From contig JAACJK010000001.1 of assembly GCA_013368325.1 (NCBI GenBank), positions 3,162,001 through 3,226,000 on the forward strand: a DNA stretch of 64,000 bases. The letters are read 5' to 3'. This document shows positions 34,168-46,036 of this stretch, in pieces. A program made the translations under genes and the position numbers. Every line of letters begins with the position of its first letter. The first letter of the stretch is position 1. The notes below the pieces were generated by a model that did no database searches, was not told the DNA's origin, and saw only the letters and a list, made by a program, of their open reading frames with translations. This DNA is from Ephemerocybe angulata. Its lineage: Eukaryota > Basidiomycota > Agaricomycetes > Agaricales > Psathyrellaceae.

Positions 34168-37077
34168 ATGAAGCTATTCAAGAAACCCCTCTTCAGAAAA
34201 CTCGGGATCAAACTCGAAGCCCTGCGAAATATCAGCTTCGACTCATGCATTCCCTCGTATTCCGACCAGATCTCAATCGACGAATCTACCCCAAGCGAGA
34301 AAGGCGTCGTCGTCGTGCGGCCCTCGCCCTCGCCCGCCAAAGTGCCCACCAATACCCCCACTAAAGTCCCCACCGAAACCCCCACCAAATCCAAGAAATT
34401 CAAAACCAAGCCCAACTTCTCACCCCCCATCCTCAGTCCAAGAAAAGGCGCTCATGAGCATGCCATTGTCTCCGCCACCTCCCTCGCCAGGAGCGTCACG
34501 CTCCCCACCCCTATCATCTCGCGCGACTTCCAACCGCGCAGGGGAGGCTCGGGTGTTCCCTTGGAACGCACGATCTCGTTCTCGCATCGCACGAAGGGGG
34601 TGCCGATGCGCGGTGGCCACGCGGGTGGGGGCGGCGCGTGAGTGTTGCGAGCTGGTTCTCGCCTTCGATTCCGGATGTGGATAGCGAGCTTTCTGTTATG
34701 GTTTTGAATCGGGACGTTGAGACTGGAGAGCTTAGTGTTGCTTTGGGTGCGTACTGTCACTGTCACTGTCATCACACCTTTCCTTTATCTATGCCCTATA
34801 ACTATGTGGTATCTGTTTACTTACTCGTTTCTGTTGTGGACAGATCCCGATGTCGATGTCGAGCGGTCCCCGTTGGATGAGGCTGCGTACCAGTACCATT
34901 ACACCCTCCGGCGCATTCGCCAGCAGGATGGTTCTGGAGACGAGGACGGGGGCGAGGAGGTGGTCTCCGGTTCGACCTCGCTTGCTAGCAGTGAGAAAGC
35001 AGAGCAGCTTTCGCACATGCGCGATGCAGGGCTCGTTTCTACGTCGTTCGACAACTGCATGCCTCCCCTCCAGGGGAGCCGCGGTGCTGCAGCCGAGGCG
35101 CAGAGGCACCCGAAGCTTGCTGTGCTTTTCGGAGAAGGGGAGGGCTTGTTGTCCGACGACAGGGGGGAGAAGGGGGACGCTGATGACGACGAGGAGGGAG
35201 TTCAGGAGACCAAGTACGATGATGAGCAGGAGCGCGACTCGAAGGAGGTGTTCATGGACGCCGGCCTCGGGTGGCAGACCAAGTCCACAAGAGGCTCGAC
35301 GTCAACTGACGATCACAGCACTGCGAGCGCGAAAGCGAAGCCCGGCACGACATTCTACATACACAACAACAGGCCCGTATCCCAACTCCCCAGCATCGAC
35401 TCGGGCTCAACAAACGTCTTCTCGCCCAAACCCTTCAGCCCCAACTTCGAGCGACCAACCACCAGCATCGAAGGCGGCGCGCTCCCGAGCTACGAGTCCA
35501 TAACGACCGAGACGGAAGCCGACGACAACACGCAGGCCGCGCTCTCCATGTCCATCTCGAAGCTGAACTACGACAACTTCGCATCTACGCCTTCGCCGAC
35601 GACGGCGCAGATATCCCCCGCCGCGCCGCCGAATACGCCCTTCGACCCTACCCCGCCAGACATGCAGATCCTCTCGCGGAGCGCGCGGGAGGCGAGTGCT
35701 GCGCGACGCCGGCGCGCTGCTGCCGCGAGGAGGCCAGTCGTAGGTGGGCCAGTCGTCGCAGGGCTAGAGCAAGACTACAGCTTCATAGCCTTCTCGACCC
35801 CGCCCAAGGTCGCGCTCGTGCCCGCCGTCGATGTCACCCCAGCTGTGGGCGATGGCGGCTCCGAGCCGACCTCGACTTCTGTGCTGGTGACGGTTCCTGC
35901 TCCGGGTGGGACGGGAACTGTGGTGACGCTCACCCCTGCGCCTCCGCCTGCGCGGAGATTGAAGCAGAGAGTCAGTCGGACGCTCTTGAAAGCCGCGCTT
36001 GCGGATATAAGGGCAGACGTGCGGGACCGCATTCCGCTCCCCCTGACGCCGAATGTGAGGCCGCGCCGCGTGGAGGGTCTGAGATTCGGTTCGTTGGGTG
36101 GTGGTGCTCATACGTCGACCAAGGGCCCTGCGAAGAATTTGTGGGCGTTGCCGACGCCGAAGGAGAAGGAGGCCACTGGCAACCATGTTGTTGGTACAAC
36201 TGGGACGCCGAGTCCTGCGATTGCGCCGTCGAAGCTCCCTAGACTTGCGGTTCGGAAGGCGCCTGCGACGAGCCATGTAGACACGGTGCTCGTGAACAGC
36301 TTCGCAGATGGGCTAAACAAGGCGCTCGATGTGTTGGAGAGCTTGGCGGACCAGAGAGCTGTGGCGGCGCCGATTCGGGCGTTTGCGACTGTGAGAAGCG
36401 ACGGCGGCACAATGCCGACGGAGAGCATGTATTCCGACCCCGACTCCATGGAGGGCAAGACCAAGTTCGCTTCTGATACTGCTGAGTTGAAATCCCCCTT
36501 GCAGATGGGGCGATTCGGGAGCTCGTTGTCTAGGTTCTCGGTGAGTGGCTACGTCTGTAGCTAAGAGCGTCCCGTTCAACGTCTTTCTTCTAGGAAGAGC
36601 TCGCCGAATCTGATGAATCAGAGCTTGGGTATGACTCGGACCCTCTCTGCGTTGTCACTCCCCGAAAGGGGAATAGCGGGGTACGGGCTGGAGCCTGCCC
36701 TGGAGCTGGAGCTCGCGGAGCGCATGGTGGTCGACTGCCTACTCAACGGGGAAGCCGGGACCTTATCGGAGGGCATTTTGGGCTCAGGGCCTCGAGGAAT
36801 TACAAGAAGATCCTCGAGTTATACTCCCTGCAGTACCAGATGTACTGATGAGGCCTTGAAGGAAGGTAAGACGCTGAAGGAGGAGCAGGCGATGGGGGGA
36901 AGGAATTTGAGTGTGTCGCCTGATGTGAGTTTCCCTCTTGCTTGATGGTGGACCCTGGAGCCGCCCGATGGCTGAAACTGTGAGTAGATGACCTTGAGCA
37001 TGCCCGGAGCGTACGTGGGGTTAGAGAAGGAGGTGGATAAGAAGGAGGTGGGGGTGAAGACCGGATATACCAAGTGA
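34168..37077 (+). CDS. Ser/Pro-rich, largely disordered protein of unknown function, with apparent frame breaks
   Basis: Not recognised. The first exon starts at 34168 (MKLFKKPLFRKLG) and stays open to 34641. Coding signal then continues in another frame (WFSPSIPDVDSE..TGELSVAL, 34651-34746), passes a clear intron (34747-34842) and goes on to 36540 (PDVDVERSPLDEAAYQYHY onwards). After an intron at 36541-36593 it runs on to QYQMY at 36845, where a stop interrupts. The next frame again looks coding (DEALKEGKTLKEE), with an intron near 36924-36989 and a final stop at 37075. Two +/-1 shifts therefore break an otherwise continuous reading. The protein is acidic with Thr/Pro-rich repeats (TNTPTKVPTETPTKS) and no known domain. 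A 98-nt intron (34638-34735) followed by an 11-nt exon is an alternative for the first break. Confidence 0.5.
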
Positions 37078-37865
37078 AATGGAGAGGATGCTGGGAAAGT
37101 GGGAGATTTCAATGTGTTTGGATGATGGGTTTGCTGCTCTGTTTCTTACGATATGCTCCGACGACTTGCCGAGAGGAATGCATGATTTTCTTCGTTCTTA
37201 CTATTTATTTCTCTCGGAAAAGGATTGGAGAGAAGGGCTAGATGAGTTCTGTGGTTCTATCTGGCTGCCTATGGCCAAGCGCTTGATGGGGTCGTTGGGC
37301 GCTTGTCGCGTATGAATTTCACAGCTACCCTTGCAGCCATGGACAATCAGAGGTCGTATCAACACTATGGGAGCGGAGTGAACCACCAGGGTAGGGGGCG
37401 GTACATGTCGTCTAATGGCACTGACGTCGAGATGCGTAGCTATTAGGCTCACTATATGTGTCTGGAATGGGAGCATTAAGCTGTATCGATAGTTACGTTG
37501 ATTTCATGCTTCTTGCAGCATCGCAGTTTTCTAGCCGATGGACCCCTTAGAGGGCGCTTGATGGGCGCTTCAAGTTACTGCAATTCAACTGCATTTTTGG
37601 GGAAGGTAGAGCGAAATTTACAAGGCAGTCTACACACCTGATCCCGAACTTCCCTTATCGTAGCATTGTTCCAACCTCCAGCTTCAATTCAATGAAAACA
37701 AGGGCAGCAGTGAGTCGACAGAACGCGACTGGCAGTGAGAGGGGTCTGAATCGGCTAGATGCCGCAGTCAAATTCGCACGCTTCCCGCCAGCTTTGCTAG
37801 GCTTTGCTTCGATGTTTCAGCTTCAACGCCGTGATCTTCCTTAAACCTTACTTTGCAGACTTATC
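37078..37865 (+). promoter_or_regulatory. Promoter region of DUF7918 gene E (duplicated with that of gene F)
   Basis: From about 37515 to 37865 the sequence parallels 39758-40108 upstream of gene F. Shared pieces include GAGGGCGCTTG, GGGCGCTTCAAGTT, TTCAATTCAATGAAAA-like runs and TACTTTGCAGACTTA just before the ATG. The rest has no gene. Confidence 0.65.
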
Positions 37866-39388
37866 ATGCCACCGTGCTCGGGATGGGATATTTGGCTCGA
37901 GATAGAGGGCAAGAGGCTGGAGGAGTATGGAATCAAGCAAAATAAAACCGAAAGGGTGCCGTCTGTGACGTGTTGGGTTCCTTGTGAAGCTGGAAAGGTG
38001 AGCCGAATACCGTCAAGCCTCAGAGTCGCCTCAAGAATCGCAAGATACGTGCAACCAGAGATTGAACTTAACTTTATCAGGAGTTCAAAATCGGCGTTGC
38101 CCCTCCTCCCAAACCCCGCAAATCCAATCACCTCCTGAATCTCTTCGCGGACGGACGCTTTCTCATTCACGTAGGAAACAGAAACTTTACGAAAGAAGCA
38201 AACTATGGCCCCGAGAAGCCTAATCTATATGAAGGGAAAGAGGATGACCAGGGTTTCCGACCTTTCATGTTTGCAAACTTGACTCTCACAGGTAAGCAAC
38301 TCTCCAGTTAGCGAACCTGGAAGAGACTTACAGGTTTCATCGGCATCATAGACGATGACGACTTCTTAGGCGCAGGAATTGGGAAGTTAGGGAGAGTGAA
38401 GGTCGAGATATACAAGTATAGAGACTTCGTAAAGAAGGAATGCAAGCCCAAGAAACGGGCTAGGTTGCCAGCCCCGGGCCCTCTCCCCAAGCCAGAACTT
38501 GGAGGTGTCGTTCATGAGAAGACGAATAAAGGGGCTTTAACAAACTGCGTGAAGTGCTGAGTAGTTCTCTCGAGTTCCTTGCATTCAGCTGTTAACCGAT
38601 GGCAATATTTCTATCGTTCTACATAGATTTGGAGAGCCAAAACCGCGCCCAGGGGCGGCAGCAGCAGCGTCGAGAGCGCAGACGGCCGATTTGAGTGGTG
38701 TGGTCGCTTCCGAGTCGAAACCCAAGGCCAAAGAATATACTACAAAATACACCTACAAGAAATTGGTGGGGCTCGTTATCTTTAAGTATCGCAGCATAGG
38801 TCAGCTCGCCTTCGCCATTGGAGCAAGTGCTCGTTGCTGATGTCGGAACCCTTCCATTGGTGCACCCTTGCAGATATTCTACGTGCGGATGGAATTGCTC
38901 CCAGTCCGCCCGCCATCACCACACCCCCCTCGCCCGAAAGACTTCCGCCAGCACCAAACTCAGAGCACGGGGTGTCCTGCACCCCCACGCTTCAAGCCGA
39001 GCCCAACTTGTCCGATGAAAAGGCGGACATTAAAATGGGTGGACAAGACATTTCCGATAACGAGGACGAGGACGAGGACGATGAAGAGCTTCGAGCTCTG
39101 CAGGTGAGAGATGCATCATACAAACCTTCTCTATGTGCTAATACTAAAGGTGATCACTCCAAGGCCCGCATGGCAATCCTCGAAGAGCTCAGCGAAGTGA
39201 AGGTAAGGATGGTCTACTCGCTTGATATCATGAGACTGACACTCCCATCCTCATAGGCTCAAATTGCCGCCAAGCTATCGAAGAAGAGGAAACGGGATTC
39301 TAAAGAGAAGTCGGACGAACCCCAACGCGTCAAGAAGGAAGTGAAAGTCGAACACTTCGTCCCTGGCGAGGTCATAGATCTTACATGA
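37866..39388 (+). CDS. DUF7918 domain protein E
   Basis: Seven exons: 37866-37997, 38081-38291, 38352-38553, 38627-38799, 38874-39103, 39164-39202, 39257-39388; 372 aa. Start MPPCSGWDIWLEIEGKRLEEYG, then VTCWVPCEAGK ending exon 1, LYEGKEDDQGFRPFMFANLTLT ending exon 2, LGRVKVEIYKYRD, VVHEKTNKGALTNCV ending exon 3, and VIFKYRSIG ending exon 4. A Pro-rich and strongly acidic segment (DNEDEDEDDEELRALQ) follows. The 39-nt exon is ARMAILEELSEVK. The last exon has KKRKRD, KKEVKVEH and the end GEVIDLT. It is a tandem duplicate of gene F, including the promoter. The acidic tract, basic tract and terminal motif suggest a nuclear, SUMO-linked role, which is inference. Confidence 0.8.
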
Positions 39389-40108
39389 GCTGTACATGGG
39401 ACATAAGGAAGGAAAATGATACTGTGAAGGAAATGTATCGGCTTTTGAGAGTCCATTTGCAACACGTGTCCCAAGCTACATCGCACTTAGCGCTTAGCCT
39501 CAAGTTGGGTGCTTCTCAGCTGTTAAAGATGCGGTGAGAGCAACGCGAGCTATATAATACTAGGCTAATATGCAGACAAGTCTCCTGGGACCACAACGCC
39601 ATCATACCTACCTACCTACCTACCTGGCGTTATTGCAGCACAGGCTCGCGACTCGCCTCAAACCATTTCGATAATGCCAGCCAGTCTGATACATTGATTT
39701 CTTCCCAGAGTCTTCGTCGTACTAAAATTAAGCAATAGGAGCAATGATCTGTGCCTTCAGCATCACAGATTCTAGCCGATGATCCCCCTCCGAGGGCGCT
39801 TGCTAGGCGCTTGACGGGCGCTTCAAGTTGTTCAGCGGTAATTTTGGCGAAGGTAGAGCGAGATGTCCAAGGCAGTCTAAACACCCGATACCGCACCTCA
39901 TCTACCTCCCTCCAGTTTCGATTCAATGAAAATATAGACAGGAGAGTTGACAGGACGCGTCCGAGTTGCCCGAGAGGCTCGGCGAGATGCCGGAGTCGAA
40001 TTCGCACGCTTCTCCACAGCGGCAAATGCGAGCAGGTCAAGTGCTTCGACGTTTCACTTTTTGCTTCAACGCTGTGACCTTCCTCAAATCTTACTTCGCA
40101 GACTTACC
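39389..40108 (+). promoter_or_regulatory. Spacer and promoter between DUF7918 genes E and F, with TACC microsatellite
   Basis: It contains four to five TACC units (about 39606-39625) and, from about 39758, the sequence duplicated upstream of gene E. No other gene is supported. Confidence 0.6.
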
Positions 40109-41634
40109 ATGCCAAAGTGCTCGGGATGGGACATTTGGCTCGAGATTGAGGGCAAAAGGCTTGAGGAGTATGGAAGCAAGCAAGAACTTGAAGACGAAAG
40201 GGTGCCAGTTGTGACATGTTGGGTTCCTTGTGAAGCTGGAAAGGTATGCCGAATTATCGCGGAGAGCTACCTCAAGGAGTACAAGACAAGTGCAATCAGA
40301 TATTGAATCAACTTCATCAGGAGTTCAGGTTTGGCGTCGCCCCTCCTCCCAAACCCCTAAAATCCAATCATTTCCTGTGGTTCGTTGCGGATGGACACGA
40401 GCTCCTTGAGTTAGACAACACAGAATTTGACAAGGGGAAAGTCTATGGCCCGAATCCTACGCTATATGAAGGGCAAGTGGATGACGAGGGCTTCCGACCT
40501 TTCATGTTTGCAAATCTAACTCTCACAAGTAAGGGACTTTCGGATAACAAAGCAGGGGTCCAGACTTACTTTACTTTACCCGCATTATAGGTGATGACGA
40601 CTTCATAGACGTGGGAATGGGGCAGCTAGGGGAAATTTCGGTTGAGATATACAGATACACAAGCGTCATATACAAAGAATCCAAGCCCAAGAAACGCGTG
40701 AAGTCCTCCGGCGCCTCTAGGTCAGGACCGTTAGCCCCTCCGGGCCCTCCCCCCAAATTGGAACTTGGAGGCGTCGTGCATGAGAAAACGAATAAAGGGA
40801 CCATAAAAAACTGCGTGAAGTGCTGAGTAGTCCTTTCGAGATCTTGGCACATATCAGTTAACCCTTGACATTATCTCCATCCTGCTATCTAGATTTGGGG
40901 AGCTAAAACCCCGCACTGGGTCGACAGCAAATTCAGGTGCGCGGCAGGCTAGCCCGAGCAGCAGTGTCAGCACTTCGGAAACCATAAGCAAGGAAGATAC
41001 TTCGGAATGCACCTACCAGAAATACACCTACCAGAAACCGGTGGGGATAGTCAACTTTAAGTACCGCAGCATAGGTCAGCAACCTTCGCTCACCACTGCA
41101 ATTATTAATTGCTGACAATGATACCCCTTCCATTGGCGCATGCTGCAGATATTCTACGTGCGCAGGGCATTGCTCCCAGGCTGCCCCCCGTCACATTATC
41201 CCCCTCGCCCGAAAGACCATTGGCAGCACCGAACGCAGACCATATTAATAGGGCCCCCACGCTCCAAGCCGAGTCCATGGTGTCTGATGAAAAGGTTGTC
41301 ATTTCTGATAACGAGGATGAGGACGAGGACGACGATGAGCTTCGAGCTCTGCAGGTGAGATATGCATAATACATACCTTCCCTATGTGACAACGCTGAAG
41401 GTGATAAAGGCTCGCTTGAAAATCCTCGAAGAGCTCAGCGAAGTGAAGGTAAGGACGGTCTACTCGCTTGATATCATGAGACTAACACTCCCATTCTTAT
41501 AGGCTCAAATTGCTGCCAAGCTTAAGAAGAAGAGGAAGCGGGATTCTAAAGAGAAATCGGATGAACCCCGACGTGTCAAGAAGGAAGTGAAAGTCGAACA
41601 CTTCGTCCCCGGGGAAGTCATAGATCTTACATGA
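40109..41634 (+). CDS. DUF7918 domain protein F
   Basis: Seven exons: 40109-40243, 40321-40528, 40591-40819, 40893-41074, 41149-41354, 41410-41448, 41503-41634; 376 aa. Start MPKCSGWDIWLEIEGKRLEEYG, then VTCWVPCEAGK, LYEGQVDDEGFRPFMFANLTLT, LGEISVEIYRYT, VVHEKTNKGTIKNCV and VNFKYRSIG. The acidic tract DNEDEDEDDDELRALQ, 39-nt exon ARLKILEELSEVK, basic KKKRKRD and final GEVIDLT match gene E. The last two exons are the same length and nearly identical. The middle of exon 4 is Ser/Thr-rich and the most diverged part. Stop 41632-41634. Confidence 0.8.
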
Positions 41635-41909
41635 GTTTTGCGGTATTCTCTCGTTCAAGAAAGAAAATAACAAATGCAAACGCTCCTTTCATCAAGGCTT
41701 TCGAGTTCTGAGAGTTCACGTGTTGGATCCAACGCGTTGTGGTGGCGCTTAGCTTTAAATTAGGCGCTTCGTCGAAGCCGCACTGAGATTAAGGCGAGGT
41801 TATGAGACCCGGGGTAATCCACCCCATGCTCTTAAGTCACCACAAACTATTTCTGCTATGGCATTCAGTCTGATACATCGATTCTGTTTACAGAGTACTT
41901 GTCGTAAAA

Positions 41910-42535
41910 CTAGAAGTACGCAATAGGGTTGGTCTCGTTCCCGAAAATCCTCTGCACCCCATCCCAATGCTCCACAAAGCAAAGCCCCTGGAATCGGAAG
42001 CTATGCCAGGCCGCAAACACAGTGTCAATGGACGGGAAGCTGAACTTGAAATGAACGAAACCATATCCCTGCCCAGCGAACGCCGTCCAGTTCGTCATCG
42101 AAATGGATGGGTCCGTCAAGAGGACCGAAAGTCGTCTTATCGCATCTTCACGACCTTGTCCTGCGCCAGGACTATGGTTAATCCATTGCCTAAAGTCAAA
42201 CCAAGCATACATCAGTCTCGAAGCTTCAAGGTAGATATCTCGCAATAGGCTACTAACCCAGGGATCCAGCGATCGAAGGAGCCTATCACATCCTCATTGT
42301 CGTAGAACATGACCGACCAATCCTGTAGAGCGGCTTGCTGGCGTTTCTGGAGGTGAGGACCTTTCTCATTTGGGTCACAGACGACTGGAGGCCAGGGTCC
42401 AGGGCCTGGAGGTCGCCGCACAGGCTCCGGGAATCGGACTCGGAGGCCATCCGCCCCTGCGACGAGATTGATACTGAGGACGAGGGCAAAGATGGAGATG
42501 GCAGTGATGATTCGGAAGGTTGGTATGAAAGCCAT
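41910..42535 (-). CDS. Small secreted protein of unknown family
   Basis: Two exons: 42535-42258 and 42189-41910; 185 aa. The N-terminus is a clear signal peptide (FRIITAISIFALVLSINLVAGA). A Pro-rich stretch (EPVRRPPGPGPWPPVV) follows, then a mature part with WSVMFYDNEDVIGSFDRWIPG and FGNETNPIAYF at the end. Only two cysteines are visible in the mature part, so it is not a typical Cys-rich effector. No enzyme motif is recognised. It lies 276 bp from the end of DUF7918 gene F, converging on it. Confidence 0.7.
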
Positions 42536-43708
42536 TTCAACTCAGGAAGATCAAATGCCACTTCGTCTTCCCGTACTTATATGTCTTAATGGAACTGGTC
42601 AGACGGTGTGCGTCTAATAACGCTACTTACGGTTTTTGCCTGGTTCTAATAACGCCAAGGAGTGAGCATGTTAGTCGATCATTAATCATTGCCAGTAGTG
42701 CGGGGTCGAGATTACAGAGACACGGAAAGATATGCCATACAAAGTGCCTTCTTTGGAGTATGTGGGAAGGGGCGCGAAGCCCGGTCAGAAACAATTACCA
42801 CAATTAGTCTCATGCCATATTACTGGTGGTCTTCCCGGCGTCAAACACCCGCAGATTGCATGGCAGACATCGATGACTGGGCGAGCCAGACAGTTAGACC
42901 GTGAGGAATGCAGTGGAAAGTGGTATGGTAGTGGTAGTTAACCCGAAATTAGACCTCATTGAGAATTTCAAATGTGAATACCAAATAATTCACAGGGACT
43001 TGAAAAGGCATTCCCGGGCAACGAGCGCTTATTTGGTTTCCAGGGCTGAGGAGACGAAAGTAACGAAACCAAGTTAAATGGTTAACGGCCTGTAGATAGG
43101 CCAGTTTCAAGGCGGGTATGTAATAAAGGACTCGATCCAATGCTAGAGGTGCTGGCGGTGTATAGTCTACTTCTTTCTTGGGAATAAGTGGGCCAGTATT
43201 CGAACCCACTGTCGCCGACAGGTGGTACCGAACACAAAATTAAGCCTCGAGGCCAAGTTAGCAAGATTGATGACGTCACCCCGTGTGCCTGGGCGCTTGC
43301 TATCAAAGCGCCCATGGCCCCGGAGCAGGGACATAAAAGTAAGAGAAGGAGTATCGCTGAAGGTGGTGTGGACGACAAGCATGAAACTGAGCTGATCATA
43401 TTTCATTTCAAACCATTTCAGGGCGCACAGGGCACTTGTCTCATTTCCAGGAGGCTCAGGACTGGCAAGGCTGGACCCCAGGGTTCAAGTCGATAGGTCT
43501 GAAGCTATAGCCGATACAAGAGTCTTGCATACCATGCGTGTGCTAGCGGCGTATCCGACAATCAAATTACTGGGCTGTGTCCATTGGTAAAGCTGCAGGG
43601 TCTACCACCGAGAGTCCTTCGATATACTTCGCATGCTGGGCACTTCGTGGAGTTATGCGACAATTGAATGGCTTCGGTTGCCTAGTGGGTTCCGGTCGAG
43701 CGTTAAGC
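42536..43708. other. Gene-free stretch between secreted protein and P450 genes
   Basis: About 1.17 kb. Frames present on both strands overlap each other and show no domain or splice logic. The part next to 42536 should hold the secreted protein's promoter. Nothing else recognised. Confidence 0.5.
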
Positions 43709-45718
43709 CTATCGCTTGACCAACGAATGGGGAGTTATCACGTACACAAGCAGCCCATCCATATAGTCTTCCTTTATAGAAACGTTCCCATTCCTGTCTT
43801 TCGGTGCGTTTATGTCGAACATAGCAAGAATCGATGCCACCATGAGAAAGACTGAGTCGATACTCATGTGTCGTCCGGGGCATATCCTTTAATCAAGTCT
43901 GTAAGCTACGTTAGCTCCACAGCGCCGAACTCGATACTCACCGCCGCCCATATCCAAAGGCAATTGAGTAGGGATCGACCACTTTCTTGTTAATTTGACC
44001 GTCCTTGATAAACCTGTCAGGGTTGAAGCGAAAGGGGTCAGGGTAGAGCTCGGGATCGTGAAATATGTGCCTGCGCAGGTGGGGTATCTGGAGGTCAGAA
44101 TACACAGGAGGATGTAGACCATGAGCGGTGCGTGCCAGGTGTTGCCGATGACGATTGTTCCGTTTGGGATGAAATAGCCGTCGTGAATATCATCTTCCAC
44201 GCTAGCGTGAGGGACCGCTTCAATCAAGGTCTCAGCTAAAACTTGAAGCTCTCGAAGGATCGAAGTATTAATTACCTAGAGGAAAGCTCGGATGCATCCT
44301 GAAGACCTCCTTGAGGAATGCAGAGATGTAGACAAGCCGAGGCCGGTCGCTAAAATCTGGAAGTCGATTACACCCAACTACTTCATCAATTTCTTCCTGG
44401 GCACGCTTCTGAGCACCTGGGCGAATTGCGAGATGAAGAATGGCGCTCATTGCTGCAGCCAAGCTCTGTAATGAAAGGTCAGGGTCTAGTCTAAGGGATC
44501 GGTTCGAATAAAACGCCCTGTGTCTGTCCCGGCTTTAACAGAATAATCAGTGTGAAGCTCGGAAGTCAACTTGGGCAAACAGACGCACCCACATAGGCAA
44601 TAGCGGTGGCGTCTTGGGCACAAAGCCGCTCCTCCTCGTATGAGGGGTCGTCCCCATTCGGTAAGTTGGATATCATGTAACTCGCTATACTGTGAGGCGC
44701 AATTCCCTTTCGCTATAGAGTTTAGAGTTCAAGGAACGATTAAGCGTCAAGTGAGTAGTGAAATGGACCATACATAGAGATCATGGACAAGGTTAAAAGG
44801 TCTCGCCCTCGACTCTATCGCCGTCTCTCGGTAATCCCGGGCTATTTTCTTCCATCCGGTTCCAGGAACCCATTCAGGTATATACTTGAGAGCAGGAATG
44901 AGGTCGACGAGGAAGGTTCCAGGTACACCTGCTCGAGCAAACCCTTCAACTGTCTTGATCGGTTGAGTGATGAAGGGGTCGTCATCTCCAGACGGAGTGA
45001 TACCGTATGTAGCCTTGAGGATGGTCCGAGTGAAGTAACTGAAACACGTCTGTAAGCCACGAGAGGAGGCGCGTGAATTGATGGTTAGAGCCAACCTTCT
45101 GGACGACTTCATCAAACCAAAAGGATCCTTCAAAAGGCCTTGCACGAATACCCTCCTCTCGTCTAAAATAAGCCCATGGAGGCGTCCGACAGCAGTCGGA
45201 TTATAGTGCTCGTGAAACAGTCGGCGCTGCCGCCTCCATCTAGATCCGTAGCGCATGAGACTCATGTATGCTTCGTAGCCCATCCTAACGATTATTAGAG
45301 GGGTTCCAGCCAATTTCAGATGAACGCCTACTGTCCACATATCATCGGCAAATCCGCCCTGTCCGAATAGTTCGACGACTTCTGTTCGAACAATTCTGTG
45401 GTTCGTTTAAGCGAGGAAATGACCAGAATCTTCGTTCCAAGCGACTCGAGGTAAACCATGTCCCCTATGGATTAACATTCCTTAGTGCCCAGTCTATCAC
45501 AACCCAAAATAGAGCGTACCATAACGGCGAGCAAGTTCAGAGTACTTCACCTCTGACCGCCCAGTCGGGATGTCAAGCAAGTTTCCAATTCCCGGGTATC
45601 CTCTGGGTCCCGGGGGTAAGGGATGGCCAGAGATTTTCTGCTTCCATAGCCGGCCGACGACAAGCTGGACGAGTAGTAAAGCCAGCGTCACAGTCTTTGG
45701 ATAATGAAGAACGTCCAT
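43709..45718 (-). CDS. Cytochrome P450 (CYP64/OrdA-like microsomal monooxygenase)
   Basis: Multi-exon gene; the first exons are 45718-45520 and 45464-45332, and the third starts at 45284. About 500 aa. An N-terminal membrane anchor (VTLALLLVQLVVG) and Pro hinge (LPPGPRGYPGIGNLLD) are followed by the C-helix WRRQRRLFHEHYNP. The I-helix region is split by an intron (ATAIAYVG..AGTDT). K-helix ExxR is in FLKEVFRMHPSFPLG, then AVPHASVEDD..GYFIPNGTIVIGN and the PERF-like FRFNPDRFI. The heme loop FGYGRRICPGRH spans the last intron. All core motifs including the heme cysteine are present. Substrate unknown; this group in Agaricomycetes is large. The gene ends ITPHSLVKR, stop 43709-43711. Confidence 0.85.
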
Positions 45719-46036
45719 CTTGGGGAATTTTCAGTCGCCACAGCTGCCCACGAGGGCTCTTATTAGACCCCACTGTTTTGATCTGACCAGTAGAAGTTGA
45801 AATGGAGGCAGGCCAGATCCCATAAACCCCCAATAGTCCTAAAGGGAGATCCGAAGGGGTATGGCCTATCAGAAGATGGAAAAGGGACAGGGGAAGGCGG
45901 GGACCTTTAGCCAGAGCGTAGCTTTCCTCAGGAAGATAATGATGTCCCAAGAGGATCTCCGCAATGCCGTACGAGATAAAGCGAGGCGCGCGCCTAAGAA
46001 AACGAGGGCCAACACGAACTTCATCTATTAGCGCAT
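45719..46036. other. Intergenic region between P450 start and MYND gene 2 end
   Basis: About 320 bp, promoter side of the P450 and 3' side of MYND gene 2. No TATA box or gene recognised. Confidence 0.45.

Noticed and set aside
43170..43260. Possible tRNA (GTGGGTTCGAATA on the minus strand)
   Set aside because: The T-arm-like string lacks the paired CCCAC directly after the loop, and no acceptor or anticodon stem can be drawn.
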